This document shows positions 9,235 to 18,039 of a stretch of 64,000 bases of DNA, piece after piece. The DNA lies in the NCBI RefSeq assembly GCF_900112025.1, contig NZ_FOKL01000003.1:372001-436000 (forward strand), read 5' to 3'. Numbering within the stretch: the first letter of the stretch is position 1; each line of letters starts with the position of its first letter. Under the pieces are notes generated by a model. It was given only the letters and a program-made list of their open reading frames with translations. It was not told the DNA's origin and ran no database searches. The DNA comes from Janthinobacterium sp. 344 (GTDB taxonomy: Bacteria; Pseudomonadota; Gammaproteobacteria; Burkholderiales; Burkholderiaceae_D). A program made the position numbers and the translations under genes.

Positions 9235-11111
9235 TGATGACTATAAATACCATGAAAAAAACCGTACTCTGCAGCACTTTGCTGGCCGCCTTCTGCCTCG
9301 CCGGCATCGCGCAGGCCGCGCCCGCCAACGCCTTGCCTTCCTTCACGCAGGATGCGGAAGAGCTGGCGCGCCTGCCCGGCGGCGGCTGGCTGACCCTGGA
9401 CAAGCACGGCTTGCGCCTGTTCAATGCCGCCGGCCAGGAGCAGGACCGCATCGCCGTGCGCGCCAAGCAGCTCGACACGCGCATGGATGGCAATCGCATC
9501 CTGGCCGTTTTCCTGGAAGCGGACACGCAGCGCCCGCTGCCCGTGTCCGTCGATGTGCAGGCGGGCAAGCTCGTGAAACTGGCGCCGTTTCCCGTCCCTA
9601 CCTTTTCCGTGGAAGCGTCGTGCCTGTACCGCGATGCCCAGCAGCTCGATCATTTATTTTTGATCGGCAAGGATGGGCAGGCGGAGCAATGGGTGATGCA
9701 GGGCGAGCAGCGCCAGCTGGTGCGCAAGCTGGCCCTGCCGCCGCACGCCAAACACTGCCGCGTCGACGATGGCGCGCAGCGCCTGCTGGTGAGCGAGGCC
9801 AATATGGGCGTGTGGGCGTATGAGGCCGAGTCCGAAGGCATGGGCAAGCGTGAAGTGGTGGCCCTGCGCAAGCCGTATGGCCAGCTGGAGGGCGGCGCCG
9901 GCGCCCTGGCCGTGCTGCCCGGCGGCGTGGCCGTGCTCGATGGCAAGGCGGACAAGCTGCACCTGTATACCCATCAGGGAGCGACATGGACGGCGCAGCC
10001 GGCCCAGGCGGTCGCCTTGAACGTGCGCAAGGGCGACAGCCAGCTGGCGCTCGACGCGAATACCTTGCTGCTGCGCGGCAAGAGCGGTTGGCAGGCGCGT
10101 CCCTTGAAATGGACCGGCCAGGCGGAAACCCGGGCGGCGGTGGCCATCATCGCCCCGCAGGCGCAGACAGAACCGATGGCGCGCCAGGGCGATGCGGCCG
10201 ACGACCCGGCCATCTGGCTGTCCAGCAACCCGGCCGATGCGCGCATCCTGGGCACCAACAAGAAGCAAGGTCTGCTCGTCTATGACTTGCAAGGCAAGCA
10301 AACGCAGCTGCTGGAAGTGGGCCGCCTGAACAACGTCGACGTGCGCCAGAACATCCGGTTCGGCGGCAGCAAGGTCGACCTGGCCGTGGCCACGCAGCGC
10401 GACGACAACAGCATGATGCTGTTTACCATCAATGCCGATGGCGTCGTGGCCGAAGCGGGCCGGTTTCCCACCGGCCTGAAAAGCATCTACGGCATGTGCC
10501 TGTACCAGCCGGCCAGCGGCGGCGTGCAAGCCTTCCTCAACGACAAGGACGGCACCTTTCAGCAATACAAGGTCGACATGCGTGGCGACAAGTTCACGGC
10601 GACCCTCTTGCGCAGCTTCAAGGTGGCCACGCAACCGGAGGGCTGCGTGGCCGACGACGCCAACGCCCGCCTGTTCCTGGGCGAGGAAACGCGCGGCGTG
10701 TGGACCACGTCCGCTGACGCCGCCAAGCCGGACGCCTTGGCCATGGTCTTGCCGGTGGGCGCGAACCTGGCGGCCGACGTGGAAGGCATGGCCATCTACC
10801 GCCAGGCCGGCGGCGCGCCGGACAAGGGCTACCTGGTCGTTTCCAGCCAGGGCGACAGCAGCTACGTGGTGCTCGACGCGCACGCGCCCTACAAGGTGCG
10901 CGGCCGCTTCAAGGTGGGATTCAATTTGCCGGCCGGCATAGACGGCACGTCGGAAACGGATGGCCTCGACGTCACGTCCGCCAACCTGGGCGGCGCGTAT
11001 GCGCAAGGCATGCTGGTGATCCAGGACGGCTACAAGCGCTTGCCCGACGGACCGCAGAACTTCAAGTACGTGGCGTGGGAAGCGGTGGCGAAGGCGCTCA
11101 GGCTGGAATAG
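9234..11111 (+). CDS. Secreted two-domain beta-propeller phytase (3-phytase)
   Basis: A 625-residue exported protein. The C-terminal half (about 310-625) carries hallmarks of beta-propeller phytase: DDPAIWLS, GTNKKQGLLVYDL, RLNNVDVR, GLKSIYGMCLY, and acidic calcium-binding residues such as DVEGMAIY. These enzymes remove phosphate from phytate in a calcium-dependent way. The N-terminal half (about 40-300) looks like an incomplete propeller, as in dual-domain phytases, so the protein is about twice the single-domain length. The start at 9234 is translationally coupled to the receptor (TGATG). An alternative ATG at 9252 gives the cleaner signal peptide MKKTVLCSTLLAAFCLAGIA. The location is probably periplasmic or extracellular. 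Confidence 0.9.
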   Translation: MMTINTMKKTVLCSTLLAAFCLAGIAQAAPANALPSFTQDAEELARLPGGGWLTLDKHGLRLFNAAGQEQDRIAVRAKQLDTRMDGNRILAVFLEADTQRPLPVSVDVQAGKLVKLAPFPVPTFSVEASCLYRDAQQLDHLFLIGKDGQAEQWVMQGEQRQLVRKLALPPHAKHCRVDDGAQRLLVSEANMGVWAYEAESEGMGKREVVALRKPYGQLEGGAGALAVLPGGVAVLDGKADKLHLYTHQGATWTAQPAQAVALNVRKGDSQLALDANTLLLRGKSGWQARPLKWTGQAETRAAVAIIAPQAQTEPMARQGDAADDPAIWLSSNPADARILGTNKKQGLLVYDLQGKQTQLLEVGRLNNVDVRQNIRFGGSKVDLAVATQRDDNSMMLFTINADGVVAEAGRFPTGLKSIYGMCLYQPASGGVQAFLNDKDGTFQQYKVDMRGDKFTATLLRSFKVATQPEGCVADDANARLFLGEETRGVWTTSADAAKPDALAMVLPVGANLAADVEGMAIYRQAGGAPDKGYLVVSSQGDSSYVVLDAHAPYKVRGRFKVGFNLPAGIDGTSETDGLDVTSANLGGAYAQGMLVIQDGYKRLPDGPQNFKYVAWEAVAKALRLE

Positions 11112-11125
11112 CGGCGAGCGTGGGT

Positions 11126-11156
11126 AAAAAAGGGGCGGGCCTGCAAGACCCGCCCC
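11126..11156 (-). terminator. Rho-independent terminator for the small gene at 11205-11636
   Basis: An 8-bp perfect GC stem (GGGGCGGG at 11132-11139 with CCCGCCCC at 11149-11156) encloses a 9-nt loop. On the minus strand it is followed by six T residues (AAAAAA at 11126-11131 on the plus strand). It lies 48 bp past the minus-strand gene and directly after the plus-strand phytase stop, so it may also hinder phytase read-through. Confidence 0.75.
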
Positions 11157-11204
11157 CGCCATCGCCGGGCGTCGCCCAGCCCGTCTGCGGCGCGGCAGCG
11201 CGGA

Positions 11205-11636
11205 TCAGGGACACGGCCCGGAGCGGCTGATGTCTATCTGAAACGGCAACTGCCTGCCGTGGAAATCAACCAGGCCCGACATGGCCAGGCGCCGCGCCGA
11301 CAATTCGATGATGTCCAGCGCGGCGATGTCGCGGTATTGCATCATGTAGATGCCCGATTCAGCCGCATCGTCAGCGGCCTGCGGCCCTGGCCGCCCGCTT
11401 GCGGCCGCGCCCGCCTGGCCTTGCGCCACGCGCAGGCCGTGCAGGAAAAACACGGGCGGATACAGCGCCCACGACCACTCGCCATCCTCCACGTCCGCCA
11501 GGCGCTCGAACACCGCTTCGTCGCCATGGATATCGACATGCACCTCGAGCATGCCATCGCCCTGCACATCGAGGCGGATACGCGATTTCGTCCCGTCTAC
11601 GGCAAAATCGGTGCTGCCAATACTGAAAACGCGCAT
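11205..11636 (-). CDS. Conserved hypothetical protein, 143 aa
   Basis: A 143-residue protein without signal peptide or membrane segment. I do not recognise a family. The sequence alternates beta-type stretches (MRVFSIGSTDFAVDG, RIRLDVQGDGMLEVHVDIHGDE, VDFHGRQLPFQIDI) with a low-complexity Ala/Gly loop (about 75-95), suggesting a small beta-sandwich or barrel. It stands alone between the phytase gene and the metalloprotease gene, with its own terminator downstream. The ATG start is the only reasonable one in the frame. The function is unknown. It is called real because of codon usage, length, and the adjacent strand-matched terminator. Confidence 0.65.
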   Translation of the reverse strand: MRVFSIGSTDFAVDGTKSRIRLDVQGDGMLEVHVDIHGDEAVFERLADVEDGEWSWALYPPVFFLHGLRVAQGQAGAAASGRPGPQAADDAAESGIYMMQYRDIAALDIIELSARRLAMSGLVDFHGRQLPFQIDISRSGPCP

Positions 11637-11753
11637 GCGCCACTGCTCCTCTATGTCTGCGGCTGGCCTGGCCTAGCCTGGCCGGGCCGGGCCGTGATCA
11701 TAGCAAATCCGGCCTCCCCTGTGGCGCGCGGGAGAGCCGGATGCATGCCGCTA

Positions 11754-14654
11754 TCAGTAGGGCCAGGCAGGCGTGCCGCTTTCCAGGTTGACCCACTTGC
11801 CGGTGGCAAGCTGGTTATGCTTGCCTGCTGGCAGCGCATAGAAGCTGCGCGGCACGACAGGCAGGCCGAGGTCGGCGATCGAACCGAGCGCCTCGTTGCT
11901 GAGGGGCAGGCCGTACATCGCGAACAGCGTGCGCAGGTCGCGGTCCATGATCTTCGAGCTGAGCACGTACAGCAAATCGTGATTGCTGATGCTGTTCGTC
12001 GCGTAGCGGCCCATGCCGTATTGCGCGGCCGTGGCGGGGCTGAAATTCTTGGCCACCAGGCGGTCGCCCTTGGTCAGCAGGCTGAAATAATCGAGCGTCG
12101 ACGCCGCGGTCGGCGTGGCAAGACCGCTGCGGTAGCGGGCAAACAGGAACGCCAGCTGGAAATGCACGGCGCGCATGACATCCTGCCCGCTGTCGCTCCA
12201 GACGCGCTTTTGCATGTCGCCCAGCAGTGCCGCGCCAGTCAAGCCCGTGGCACGGTTGGCGGCAACCGCCCGGTACAGTCCCGCGTGATCAAGCGGATGC
12301 CCGCTGCTGATTTCCAGGCCATGCAGGTCGAAGACGCGCAAGGCCGTGGCGCCGGCCAGGATGTTGTTGTCGCATTCGGTGCCGCAGCCATGCGTACCGT
12401 CGGGAATGATGCGCATGACGCGCTGCACGGTGTTGTGGCCCATTTCGTGCGCATAGCCCCAGCCCAGGTCGATGCCGGCGGCGCCATCGATGGGATTGCC
12501 CGAACACAGGAAGCCGCAGGTGGCGATCCAGCCGACGAAGTGCTGCACCAGCGGCTGATTGTGCACGCTGCCGTCGCAAGTCCAGGACAGGCTGGCGCAC
12601 AGCGAGGAGACCATGGCAGTCATGCCGGCATCGTTGTAGCCATTGGTGATATGGTTACTCATGAACAAGCCGTCGCGGATGGTCTTGTTCGCATACACCT
12701 CGGGCGCCGTCTCGCCGATCACCTTTTGCGCAAACTTGATGATCTGCTGCACTTCGCCGCCGGTCACCTTGGTGGTTTGCCAGCCAAACGTGCCCGCCTT
12801 CAAGGCAGCCGAGGCCTGCGCCAGTTCGCTGTTGCCCATGTTGCGCGTGTAGTCGAAGTGCGCATAGCTGACCACGCCTTTGACGCGCAGCTTGAGCACC
12901 GTGTCAGGCGTCGCGCCGCTGTAGCTGAGCATGAGCGGACCGCCATTGGGGGTGACGAATTGCGTGCTGCCGCTGCCCAGCGGCACGGTAAACGAGTGGG
13001 GGCGCAGCGGGCGCGCGTAGTTGTTGGCGGCATCCGTGAGCGGATTGCCCCAGCTGCGCAGGTAGCTGGTCTGGATGCCCAGGTTGCTGGCGCCCGCCGT
13101 GTCGACGACTTCAATCTGCACGCCCTTGGCAGGCAAGGCGCCGCGGCCGATCAGCGTGATGCCGCTCGTTTGCGGCAAGACCACCTGGATCTCTTCCCAG
13201 TCGCTGCCGGGCACCAGCGTTTGTGCGGCGGCAGGCATGTAATCGCCCTGTCCCGCCGTCGCCGCCGTGGTCTCCCCGCGCGCGAACCACAGGAAGGAAT
13301 CGCTGGCATAGGTGTTCAGGAACGCTGCCGCATTGCCGCGGCTGATATTACCGTAGGCAATGGCGCTGCGCTGCGTATCGGCCCACAGCACCAGCAGGCG
13401 CTGCAGCAGATAGGCGCTGTCGCCGGCGAAAATGCGCACGCCCGCATTATTCAGCGCGCCCAGTTCGCCGAGCATGGTCTTGAACGGTGTAACAACGGAA
13501 GTGTCGGCCGCCAGGTTCACTGACGGCGCGCCCTGACGCAGCATGGCCAGCGACGACGCCAGGGCGCCCAGCTTGTCGGCCGCCGCCAGCGATTGCGCGA
13601 CGGTGCGGCTGCCCGACACGGTGACGCCGGCGGGCGCCGCATAATAATTGCCCGGATAGCCGCCCAGGGTCATGCCCATGGCCGCGAGCACCTGGATGCC
13701 GCCGGCCGACTGTGTCCAGTTCGGATGCATATACATCACGGCCTTGCCGGCCGCCAGGTATTTCTGCACCAGCGCGCTCAGGCCCGCGCTTGGCGCAACG
13801 CTGGCGCCGAACACGATGAGATCCGCGTTGACCCAGCACGTGTTGTTGCTGTCGGCCACCGCGCAGTCGAGCGCAGCCGGCGTCTTGCCCGTGCGGCTGA
13901 TGAAGTTCTTCACGTAGGAGGCGTTGTAGCCGGCGCTGGCATAACTGATCTTCGCCGGCAGCGCGCCGCTGCCCGAGCCCGTCATCAGCCAGGTAAAGGC
14001 GCGCAGGAACTGCGGGTAGTGCTGCTGTTCCTTGCTCGTGCCTGCCATCCATTGCAGCACATCGGCGCCGTAGGCCATGCCCCGGCCGGCGCCGTCGCTG
14101 CTGACTGCCGCGATACCGGCGCCGCTGTCCGAGACGATATACGGCATCGCCGTGGTGGACGCGAGCACACCGATGATGGCGCTGGTGCTGGTGCCGACGT
14201 TCAATGCCTGGCTGATACCATCCTCGCCGCTGCCATAGATCGAGCGCAGCACGCTCATGTGGCGCGCATTCCTGCCGCTGGCTTCGGCAATGGCTTGTTC
14301 CAGCAGACTGTTCGCGTCAGTGCCTTGCAGGCCGGCCGGATTACCACTGCTCAATGCATCGCCGATACGCCGGGCGGCAGCGCTATCGCTGGCGCCAGCG
14401 TCGTTGCCGGTGCCGGAGCCGGTTCCTGTACCGGTTCCGGTACCGGGAGCGGTCTGCGTGCCGCTATCGCCGCCTTGTGTTGCTTCAGCGCCAGTGCCCG
14501 CGCCAGCAATGTTGCCGGCGTTTCCGGAGACAACATTACTGGCGCCGCTTCCGGCAAGATTGGTCGCATCACTGTCGCCCACGCCGCCGCCGCCGCACGC
14601 GGCAAGGGAGGAAACCATGGCCAGCGCCATGGCGATTTTACAAGATTGTTTCAT
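11754..14654 (-). CDS. ImpA-family lipoprotein metalloprotease
   Basis: A 966-residue exported lipoprotein. The signal peptide ends in the lipobox LAAC with Cys20, followed by a long Gly/Ser/Thr linker with Gly-Thr repeats (about 70-95). The zinc motif HEMGHN lies at 736-741 within a peptidase M60-like domain. The overall layout matches the immunomodulating metalloprotease ImpA of Pseudomonas, a family that cleaves O-glycosylated proteins. The ATG at 14654 was chosen over an in-frame ATG 72 bp upstream because only it gives a signal peptide, and it has the ribosome site GGGAA. Substrates here are unknown; host or environmental glycoproteins are an inference. It is probably monocistronic. Confidence 0.85.
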   Translation of the reverse strand: MKQSCKIAMALAMVSSLAACGGGGVGDSDATNLAGSGASNVVSGNAGNIAGAGTGAEATQGGDSGTQTAPGTGTGTGTGSGTGNDAGASDSAAARRIGDALSSGNPAGLQGTDANSLLEQAIAEASGRNARHMSVLRSIYGSGEDGISQALNVGTSTSAIIGVLASTTAMPYIVSDSGAGIAAVSSDGAGRGMAYGADVLQWMAGTSKEQQHYPQFLRAFTWLMTGSGSGALPAKISYASAGYNASYVKNFISRTGKTPAALDCAVADSNNTCWVNADLIVFGASVAPSAGLSALVQKYLAAGKAVMYMHPNWTQSAGGIQVLAAMGMTLGGYPGNYYAAPAGVTVSGSRTVAQSLAAADKLGALASSLAMLRQGAPSVNLAADTSVVTPFKTMLGELGALNNAGVRIFAGDSAYLLQRLLVLWADTQRSAIAYGNISRGNAAAFLNTYASDSFLWFARGETTAATAGQGDYMPAAAQTLVPGSDWEEIQVVLPQTSGITLIGRGALPAKGVQIEVVDTAGASNLGIQTSYLRSWGNPLTDAANNYARPLRPHSFTVPLGSGSTQFVTPNGGPLMLSYSGATPDTVLKLRVKGVVSYAHFDYTRNMGNSELAQASAALKAGTFGWQTTKVTGGEVQQIIKFAQKVIGETAPEVYANKTIRDGLFMSNHITNGYNDAGMTAMVSSLCASLSWTCDGSVHNQPLVQHFVGWIATCGFLCSGNPIDGAAGIDLGWGYAHEMGHNTVQRVMRIIPDGTHGCGTECDNNILAGATALRVFDLHGLEISSGHPLDHAGLYRAVAANRATGLTGAALLGDMQKRVWSDSGQDVMRAVHFQLAFLFARYRSGLATPTAASTLDYFSLLTKGDRLVAKNFSPATAAQYGMGRYATNSISNHDLLYVLSSKIMDRDLRTLFAMYGLPLSNEALGSIADLGLPVVPRSFYALPAGKHNQLATGKWVNLESGTPAWPY

Positions 14655-15573
14655 TTGCTTTCCCTGAGTTGCTACGCCAATCGATACGGACAGGCTGATG
14701 ACCGTTCCGCCTCTTTCAGCAAGCACTGATTTATAGGTTTTATATTCAATTTAAAACATGGTCGTGCAAATCAATGATTATTCCGCGCCTTTCATGCGAC
14801 GCCTTCATAATCCACATCTCAACCGCAGATGCGATATCATAAAATCAAATCAATTATGATATTTAGCATGCATTCAATTGCATTTTTTATATATCCAATG
14901 CTTTTATTACAGCCAGCCAACGATATCGAGTGCGTCCATACCCTGCACGCATTTACCCAGGGTATGGCTGGACGCACGCAGGCCCCGGCCGCCAGACGGC
15001 GCGGCCAGACTGGGCCTGGCTTGCGCCGGGTCCAGCGTCAACATACGCAATACGTGGTTGTTATTGGAATATTTACTAATTGACTTTTTTATTTTCGCAT
15101 ATCCATCTTATGTGGGCAAAATAAAAACCTTGTTGTTTCGGCCGTATATCCGATGCCTGCCGGCCAGGCGTACTTTCCATGTTCACGCATGTCCGGCATT
15201 AACTAGATATAAAATAAATACGCCTATTGACAAATTACTTTCCAAAATTGGCATAAACCCGTGATTGCCGATTTTCAGAGCACACAGCGGCCTCATGCTT
15301 TTTTTGAACATGAATTTCAGCCATTACAATAAAAATTACTTTTTCATATCTGGCATGGACGCCGTTTTTTTTAGATAAACTGTTTCTTTTACGCATCACC
15401 TATCGCGTCATCCAGCCTGCGCCGCTCGCGGCGCCACCGGGCAAGCAGGGGCGCCGTTGCTGCCAACAATGTTCCTGGCGGGGGATGCGCCGGGCATCGC
15501 GTAGCGAGCGCCGGCCCAAGATGGCCGCATGTCCCCTATCTAAAGAAGACATAGCCCATTAAAATGTCGCCCC
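14655..15573. other. AT-rich non-coding stretch of about 0.9 kb with a long hairpin
   Basis: No convincing gene here. Base composition differs sharply from the neighbours; for example, 14821-14880 has 18 G+C of 60. A long imperfect inverted repeat lies at 14931-14976: TGCGTCC and ATACCCTG (14931-14945) pair with CAGGGTAT (14958-14965) and GGACGCA (14970-14976), with a 4-nt bulge. The short reading frames inside lack homology and codon bias. It should hold the promoters of the divergent metalloprotease and RhtA-like genes, and may be the scar of a lost element. Confidence 0.6.
14931..14976. repeat. Imperfect inverted repeat, 15-bp stem with a 4-nt bulge
   Basis: The left arm 14931-14945 pairs with 14958-14965 plus 14970-14976; bases 14966-14969 bulge out and 12 nt form the loop. 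No T-run follows, so it does not look like a simple terminator. It sits in the AT-rich gap between divergent genes. Confidence 0.6.
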
Positions 15574-16452
15574 ATGACCTCCCCCGCCCCGACCTCCTCC
15601 CTGCCCGACAGCATCCTGCTCCCTTCCCTGGCCGTGCTGGGAGGCCAGATTTCCGTCAACCTGGGGGCGGCGATCGCAAAGAATCTGTTTCCCGTCATCG
15701 GCGTGGAAGGCATCACGGCGTACCGGGTGGGTTTTTCGGCGCTGATCCTGCTGGCCATCTTCCGTCCCTGGCGTTTCCGCCTGACGCGCAAGGATGTGCT
15801 GAACCTGCTCGTGTATGGCTCGGTGCTGGGCTTGATGAATTTGCTGATTTACCGCGCGTTTGCGCTGATACCGATCGGCATCGCGGTGGCGATCGAGGTG
15901 ACGGGGCCGCTGGCCGTCGCCATGCTGTCATCGCGCCGGCCGCGCGACCTGCTGGCCGTGGCCGGCGCCGTGTTTGGCCTGTATTTGCTGCTGCCGCTGC
16001 AGGGCAGCCCCGGCAGCCTGGACCCGGTCGGCGTGGCGTATGCGCTGGGCGCGGCCCTGTGCTGGGCGCTGTACATCATCTTCGGCAAGCGCGCCTCGAC
16101 CTTGCAGGGCGGCCAGGCCGTGGCCTGGGGCATGACGGTGGCGGCGCTGGTGACGGTCCCCATCGGCATCGGCTATGCGGGCACGGCCTTGCTGGTGCCG
16201 TCGATTGCCTTGCTGGGCCTGGCGATTGCCATGCTGTCCAGTGCTCTACCGTACTCACTGGAAATCTTTGCCCTGCGCCGCCTGCCGCAAGGCGTGTTCG
16301 GCATGTTCAGCAGCGCGGCACCGGCCGTCAGCGCGCTGGCCGCCATGCTGGTGCTGGGAGAAATGCTGAGCCTGACCCAGTGGCTGGCCATCGCCTGCAT
16401 CGTGTTTGCTTCCGCCATGGCGGCGCTGGGGGCGCAAGGCGGCAAGCGCTGA
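15574..16452 (+). CDS. EamA/RhtA-family inner-membrane exporter
   Basis: A 292-residue protein with about ten hydrophobic segments arranged as two EamA repeats (about 15-140 and 150-285). The sequence around AKNLFPVIGVEGITAYRVGFSALILL and LIPIGIAVAIEVTGPLAVAMLSSRR resembles RhtA-type threonine/homoserine exporters. It most likely exports small amino-acid-like metabolites driven by the proton gradient. The ATG at 15574 gives a short cytoplasmic N-terminus; a longer overlapping frame on the same strand is a shadow. It stands alone after the AT-rich gap. The exact substrate is not readable from sequence. Confidence 0.85.
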   Translation: MTSPAPTSSLPDSILLPSLAVLGGQISVNLGAAIAKNLFPVIGVEGITAYRVGFSALILLAIFRPWRFRLTRKDVLNLLVYGSVLGLMNLLIYRAFALIPIGIAVAIEVTGPLAVAMLSSRRPRDLLAVAGAVFGLYLLLPLQGSPGSLDPVGVAYALGAALCWALYIIFGKRASTLQGGQAVAWGMTVAALVTVPIGIGYAGTALLVPSIALLGLAIAMLSSALPYSLEIFALRRLPQGVFGMFSSAAPAVSALAAMLVLGEMLSLTQWLAIACIVFASAMAALGAQGGKR

Positions 16453-16505
16453 CGGCGCGCAAGCGGTCTTCAGCGCCTGTTCAGACAGCCATGCAGATGG
16501 CAGCT

Positions 16506-16575
16506 ATGTAGATAACCGCCAGGTACATAGCCGCTAGGTACATAGCCGCTAGGTAGATAACAGCTAGCTAGCCGC
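16506..16575. repeat. 15-bp tandem repeat (minisatellite)
   Basis: The unit AGGTACATAGCCGCT occurs twice exactly (16521-16535, 16536-16550) and is flanked by diverged copies (16506-16520, 16551-16565, 16566-16575). It lies in the gap between the exporter and cytochrome genes and is not in a convincing gene. Confidence 0.75.
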
Positions 16576-16599
16576 TCGCTATGCGGATGGCACCTATGT

Positions 16600-16680
16600 G
16601 GATGGCGGCAAGGCCGGCAACGGTGCGGATGGCAGCTATGCGGATGGCGGCAAGGCCGGCAACGGTGCGGATGCCAGCAT
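16600..16680. repeat. 42-bp direct tandem repeat, two copies
   Basis: Two near-identical units begin at 16600 and 16642 (GGATGGCGGCAAGGCCGGCA onward); the second ends near 16680. The period is a multiple of three, but the frames through it have no start context or family match. With the 15-bp array it fills much of the 418-bp gap 16453-16870. Confidence 0.75.
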
Positions 16681-16870
16681 CGCGCCTTGCCATGCCTGCC
16701 CCCCTTCCCCTGGGCCTGCGCCCGCACGTGCCGACCGGCGGGTGGATGTTGGCCGGCAGGTTCATGCTGGCAGGCAGGTTTTAAGGCTGGGCTGTAAAAT
16801 AGGCCATCCTGGCCATGTCGTACCCGCCCGACTGCGTGCACGCCTTCCTGATGATTCCCGATGATTCCCG

Positions 16871-17302
16871 ATGACATTACCGTTCAGCTCACCGTTCCAT
16901 TCACGCCTGCCCTGCGCTCTCGCCACGGCCGCACTGCTGCTGGCGCAAAGCGCCCTTGGCCAGGCCGCAACGCCCCCTGCCGTGCCTGCCGCCCTCAAGG
17001 GCAATGCCGAAGCGGGCAAGGCGGCGTTTCGCAAGTGCGCCTCCTGCCACCAGGTGGGCCCTTCGGCACGCGGCGGCTTCGGCCCCAAGCTGTCGGGCGT
17101 GATTGGCCGCAGGGCCGGTTCGACGTCGGACTACCGCTATTCGGCCGCCATGAAAAATGCGAATATCGTGTGGACCGAACAAAACCTGGGCGCCTTCCTG
17201 AAGGCGCCCAGCGATTTCATCCCCGGCAATAACATGCGCTTCTGGGGCATCGGCAACGCACAGCAGGTCGCCGATTTGCTGGCCTATCTGCGCACGCAGT
17301 GA
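16871..17302 (+). CDS. Periplasmic class I c-type cytochrome
   Basis: A 143-residue exported monohaem cytochrome. A signal peptide (about residues 1-32, ending ALGQA) precedes a single haem-attachment motif CASCH (56-60). The sixth haem ligand is probably Met122 in FIPGNNMRFWG, the usual position in short class I cytochromes. The sequence GPKLSGVIGRRAGS is typical of mitochondrial-like cytochrome c. It should shuttle electrons in the periplasm. No partner oxidase or dehydrogenase lies next to it. It follows the minisatellite region and is convergent with the minus-strand gene at 17416. The start was chosen because it is the first ATG that gives an export signal. Confidence 0.88.
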   Translation: MTLPFSSPFHSRLPCALATAALLLAQSALGQAATPPAVPAALKGNAEAGKAAFRKCASCHQVGPSARGGFGPKLSGVIGRRAGSTSDYRYSAAMKNANIVWTEQNLGAFLKAPSDFIPGNNMRFWGIGNAQQVADLLAYLRTQ

Positions 17303-17415
17303 CGCTGCCGGAAAAAATACACTAAAAAAAACAGCGCAAGGCCATCTGCACTGGCCACTATGGCGGCGAGCCATGGCCGGGCGTTGCCTTGCCCGCCCCG
17401 CAGGCCCTTGCCACC

Positions 17416-17766
17416 TCACTCTCCCAGCATCTGCAACACCCCCTTGCGCTTCTTGTGCGCCGCCTCATAGACGCGCAGCCGCTGAAGCTGGGCGGAGGAC
17501 AGTCCACCGAGCTTGTCGCGTATCTGCGCCACCGTCAGGTGCTGGTAGCCGTCGATAGGCAAGGCGCTTCCGTCGGCCGGACGCGCAGCCTTGCCAGCCT
17601 TTTGCCTGTTTTGCGCCATCTGCGTCTCGCCCGCCTGCGCCCTCTGCTTGTTCACGATGCGGGCAGCGACCTCTTCTTCGCGGCCCGGATAGCGTCCTTC
17701 CTGCGTCAACTCTTTTTCCAGCTTCTTGAATTCGCGTTCACGCTTGGGGTTGGCACCAACAGGCAT
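17416..17766 (-). CDS. Small highly charged conserved protein
   Basis: A 116-residue hydrophilic protein. The N-terminal part (MPVGANPKREREFKKLEKELTQEGRYPGREEEVAARIVNKQR) is a charged helical motif that I have seen in small proteins sometimes labelled plasmid stabilisation protein; I see no evidence for that role here. The C-terminal part (about 72-112, HLTVAQIRDKLGGLSSAQLQRLRVYEAAHKKRK) looks like a small helical nucleic-acid-binding fold of the Rho-N/SAP kind. It lies 9 bp after the DUF378 membrane gene and is probably co-transcribed with it. The function is unknown; a general stress role is only a guess from its companion. Confidence 0.7.
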   Translation of the reverse strand: MPVGANPKREREFKKLEKELTQEGRYPGREEEVAARIVNKQRAQAGETQMAQNRQKAGKAARPADGSALPIDGYQHLTVAQIRDKLGGLSSAQLQRLRVYEAAHKKRKGVLQMLGE

Positions 17767-17775
17767 CGGTTCCCC

Positions 17776-18039
17776 CTAGGGCTTGGCAGGCAGCTTGCGC
17801 ACGCACAGGTAGATCGAATAGATGGCGGCCAGCCCCACCAGGATGTACACGGTGCGCGACGCCGTCGTCATGACGCCGAGGATGCGCGCCACCACGTCGA
17901 TATCGAACAGGCCCACCAGGCCCCAGTTCAAACCGCCCACGATCAGCAGCACCATCGCAACCCAGTCCAGCGCATTGAGGCGCATGGCCGTCAGTTCCGT
18001 GCGTACTGTTCCATCCGTTCCCGATTGTATATTCGCCAT
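17776..18039 (-). CDS. DUF378-family small membrane protein
   Basis: An 87-residue protein with two hydrophobic helices (about 24-43 and 60-79) and the family signature LDWVAMVLLIVGGLNWGLVGLFDIDVVA. DUF378 proteins are short inner-membrane proteins of unknown function. The gene is the first of a two-gene unit with the charged protein at 17416, 9 bp apart. The ATG at 18039 was preferred over an upstream in-frame alternative because it directly precedes the conserved core with a short polar tail. Confidence 0.82.
   Translation of the reverse strand: MANIQSGTDGTVRTELTAMRLNALDWVAMVLLIVGGLNWGLVGLFDIDVVARILGVMTTASRTVYILVGLAAIYSIYLCVRKLPAKP

Noticed and set aside
9654..11162. 502-codon minus-strand frame over the phytase gene
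   Set aside because: Shadow of the phytase; it also runs through the terminator hairpin.
14878..15264. 128-codon frame in the AT-rich gap
   Set aside because: Starts in AT-rich DNA without a ribosome site; composition and sequence fit no protein family.
16598..16864. 88-codon frame through the 42-bp repeat
   Set aside because: The peptide is only the translation of the tandem repeat and an adjacent random tail; no start context.
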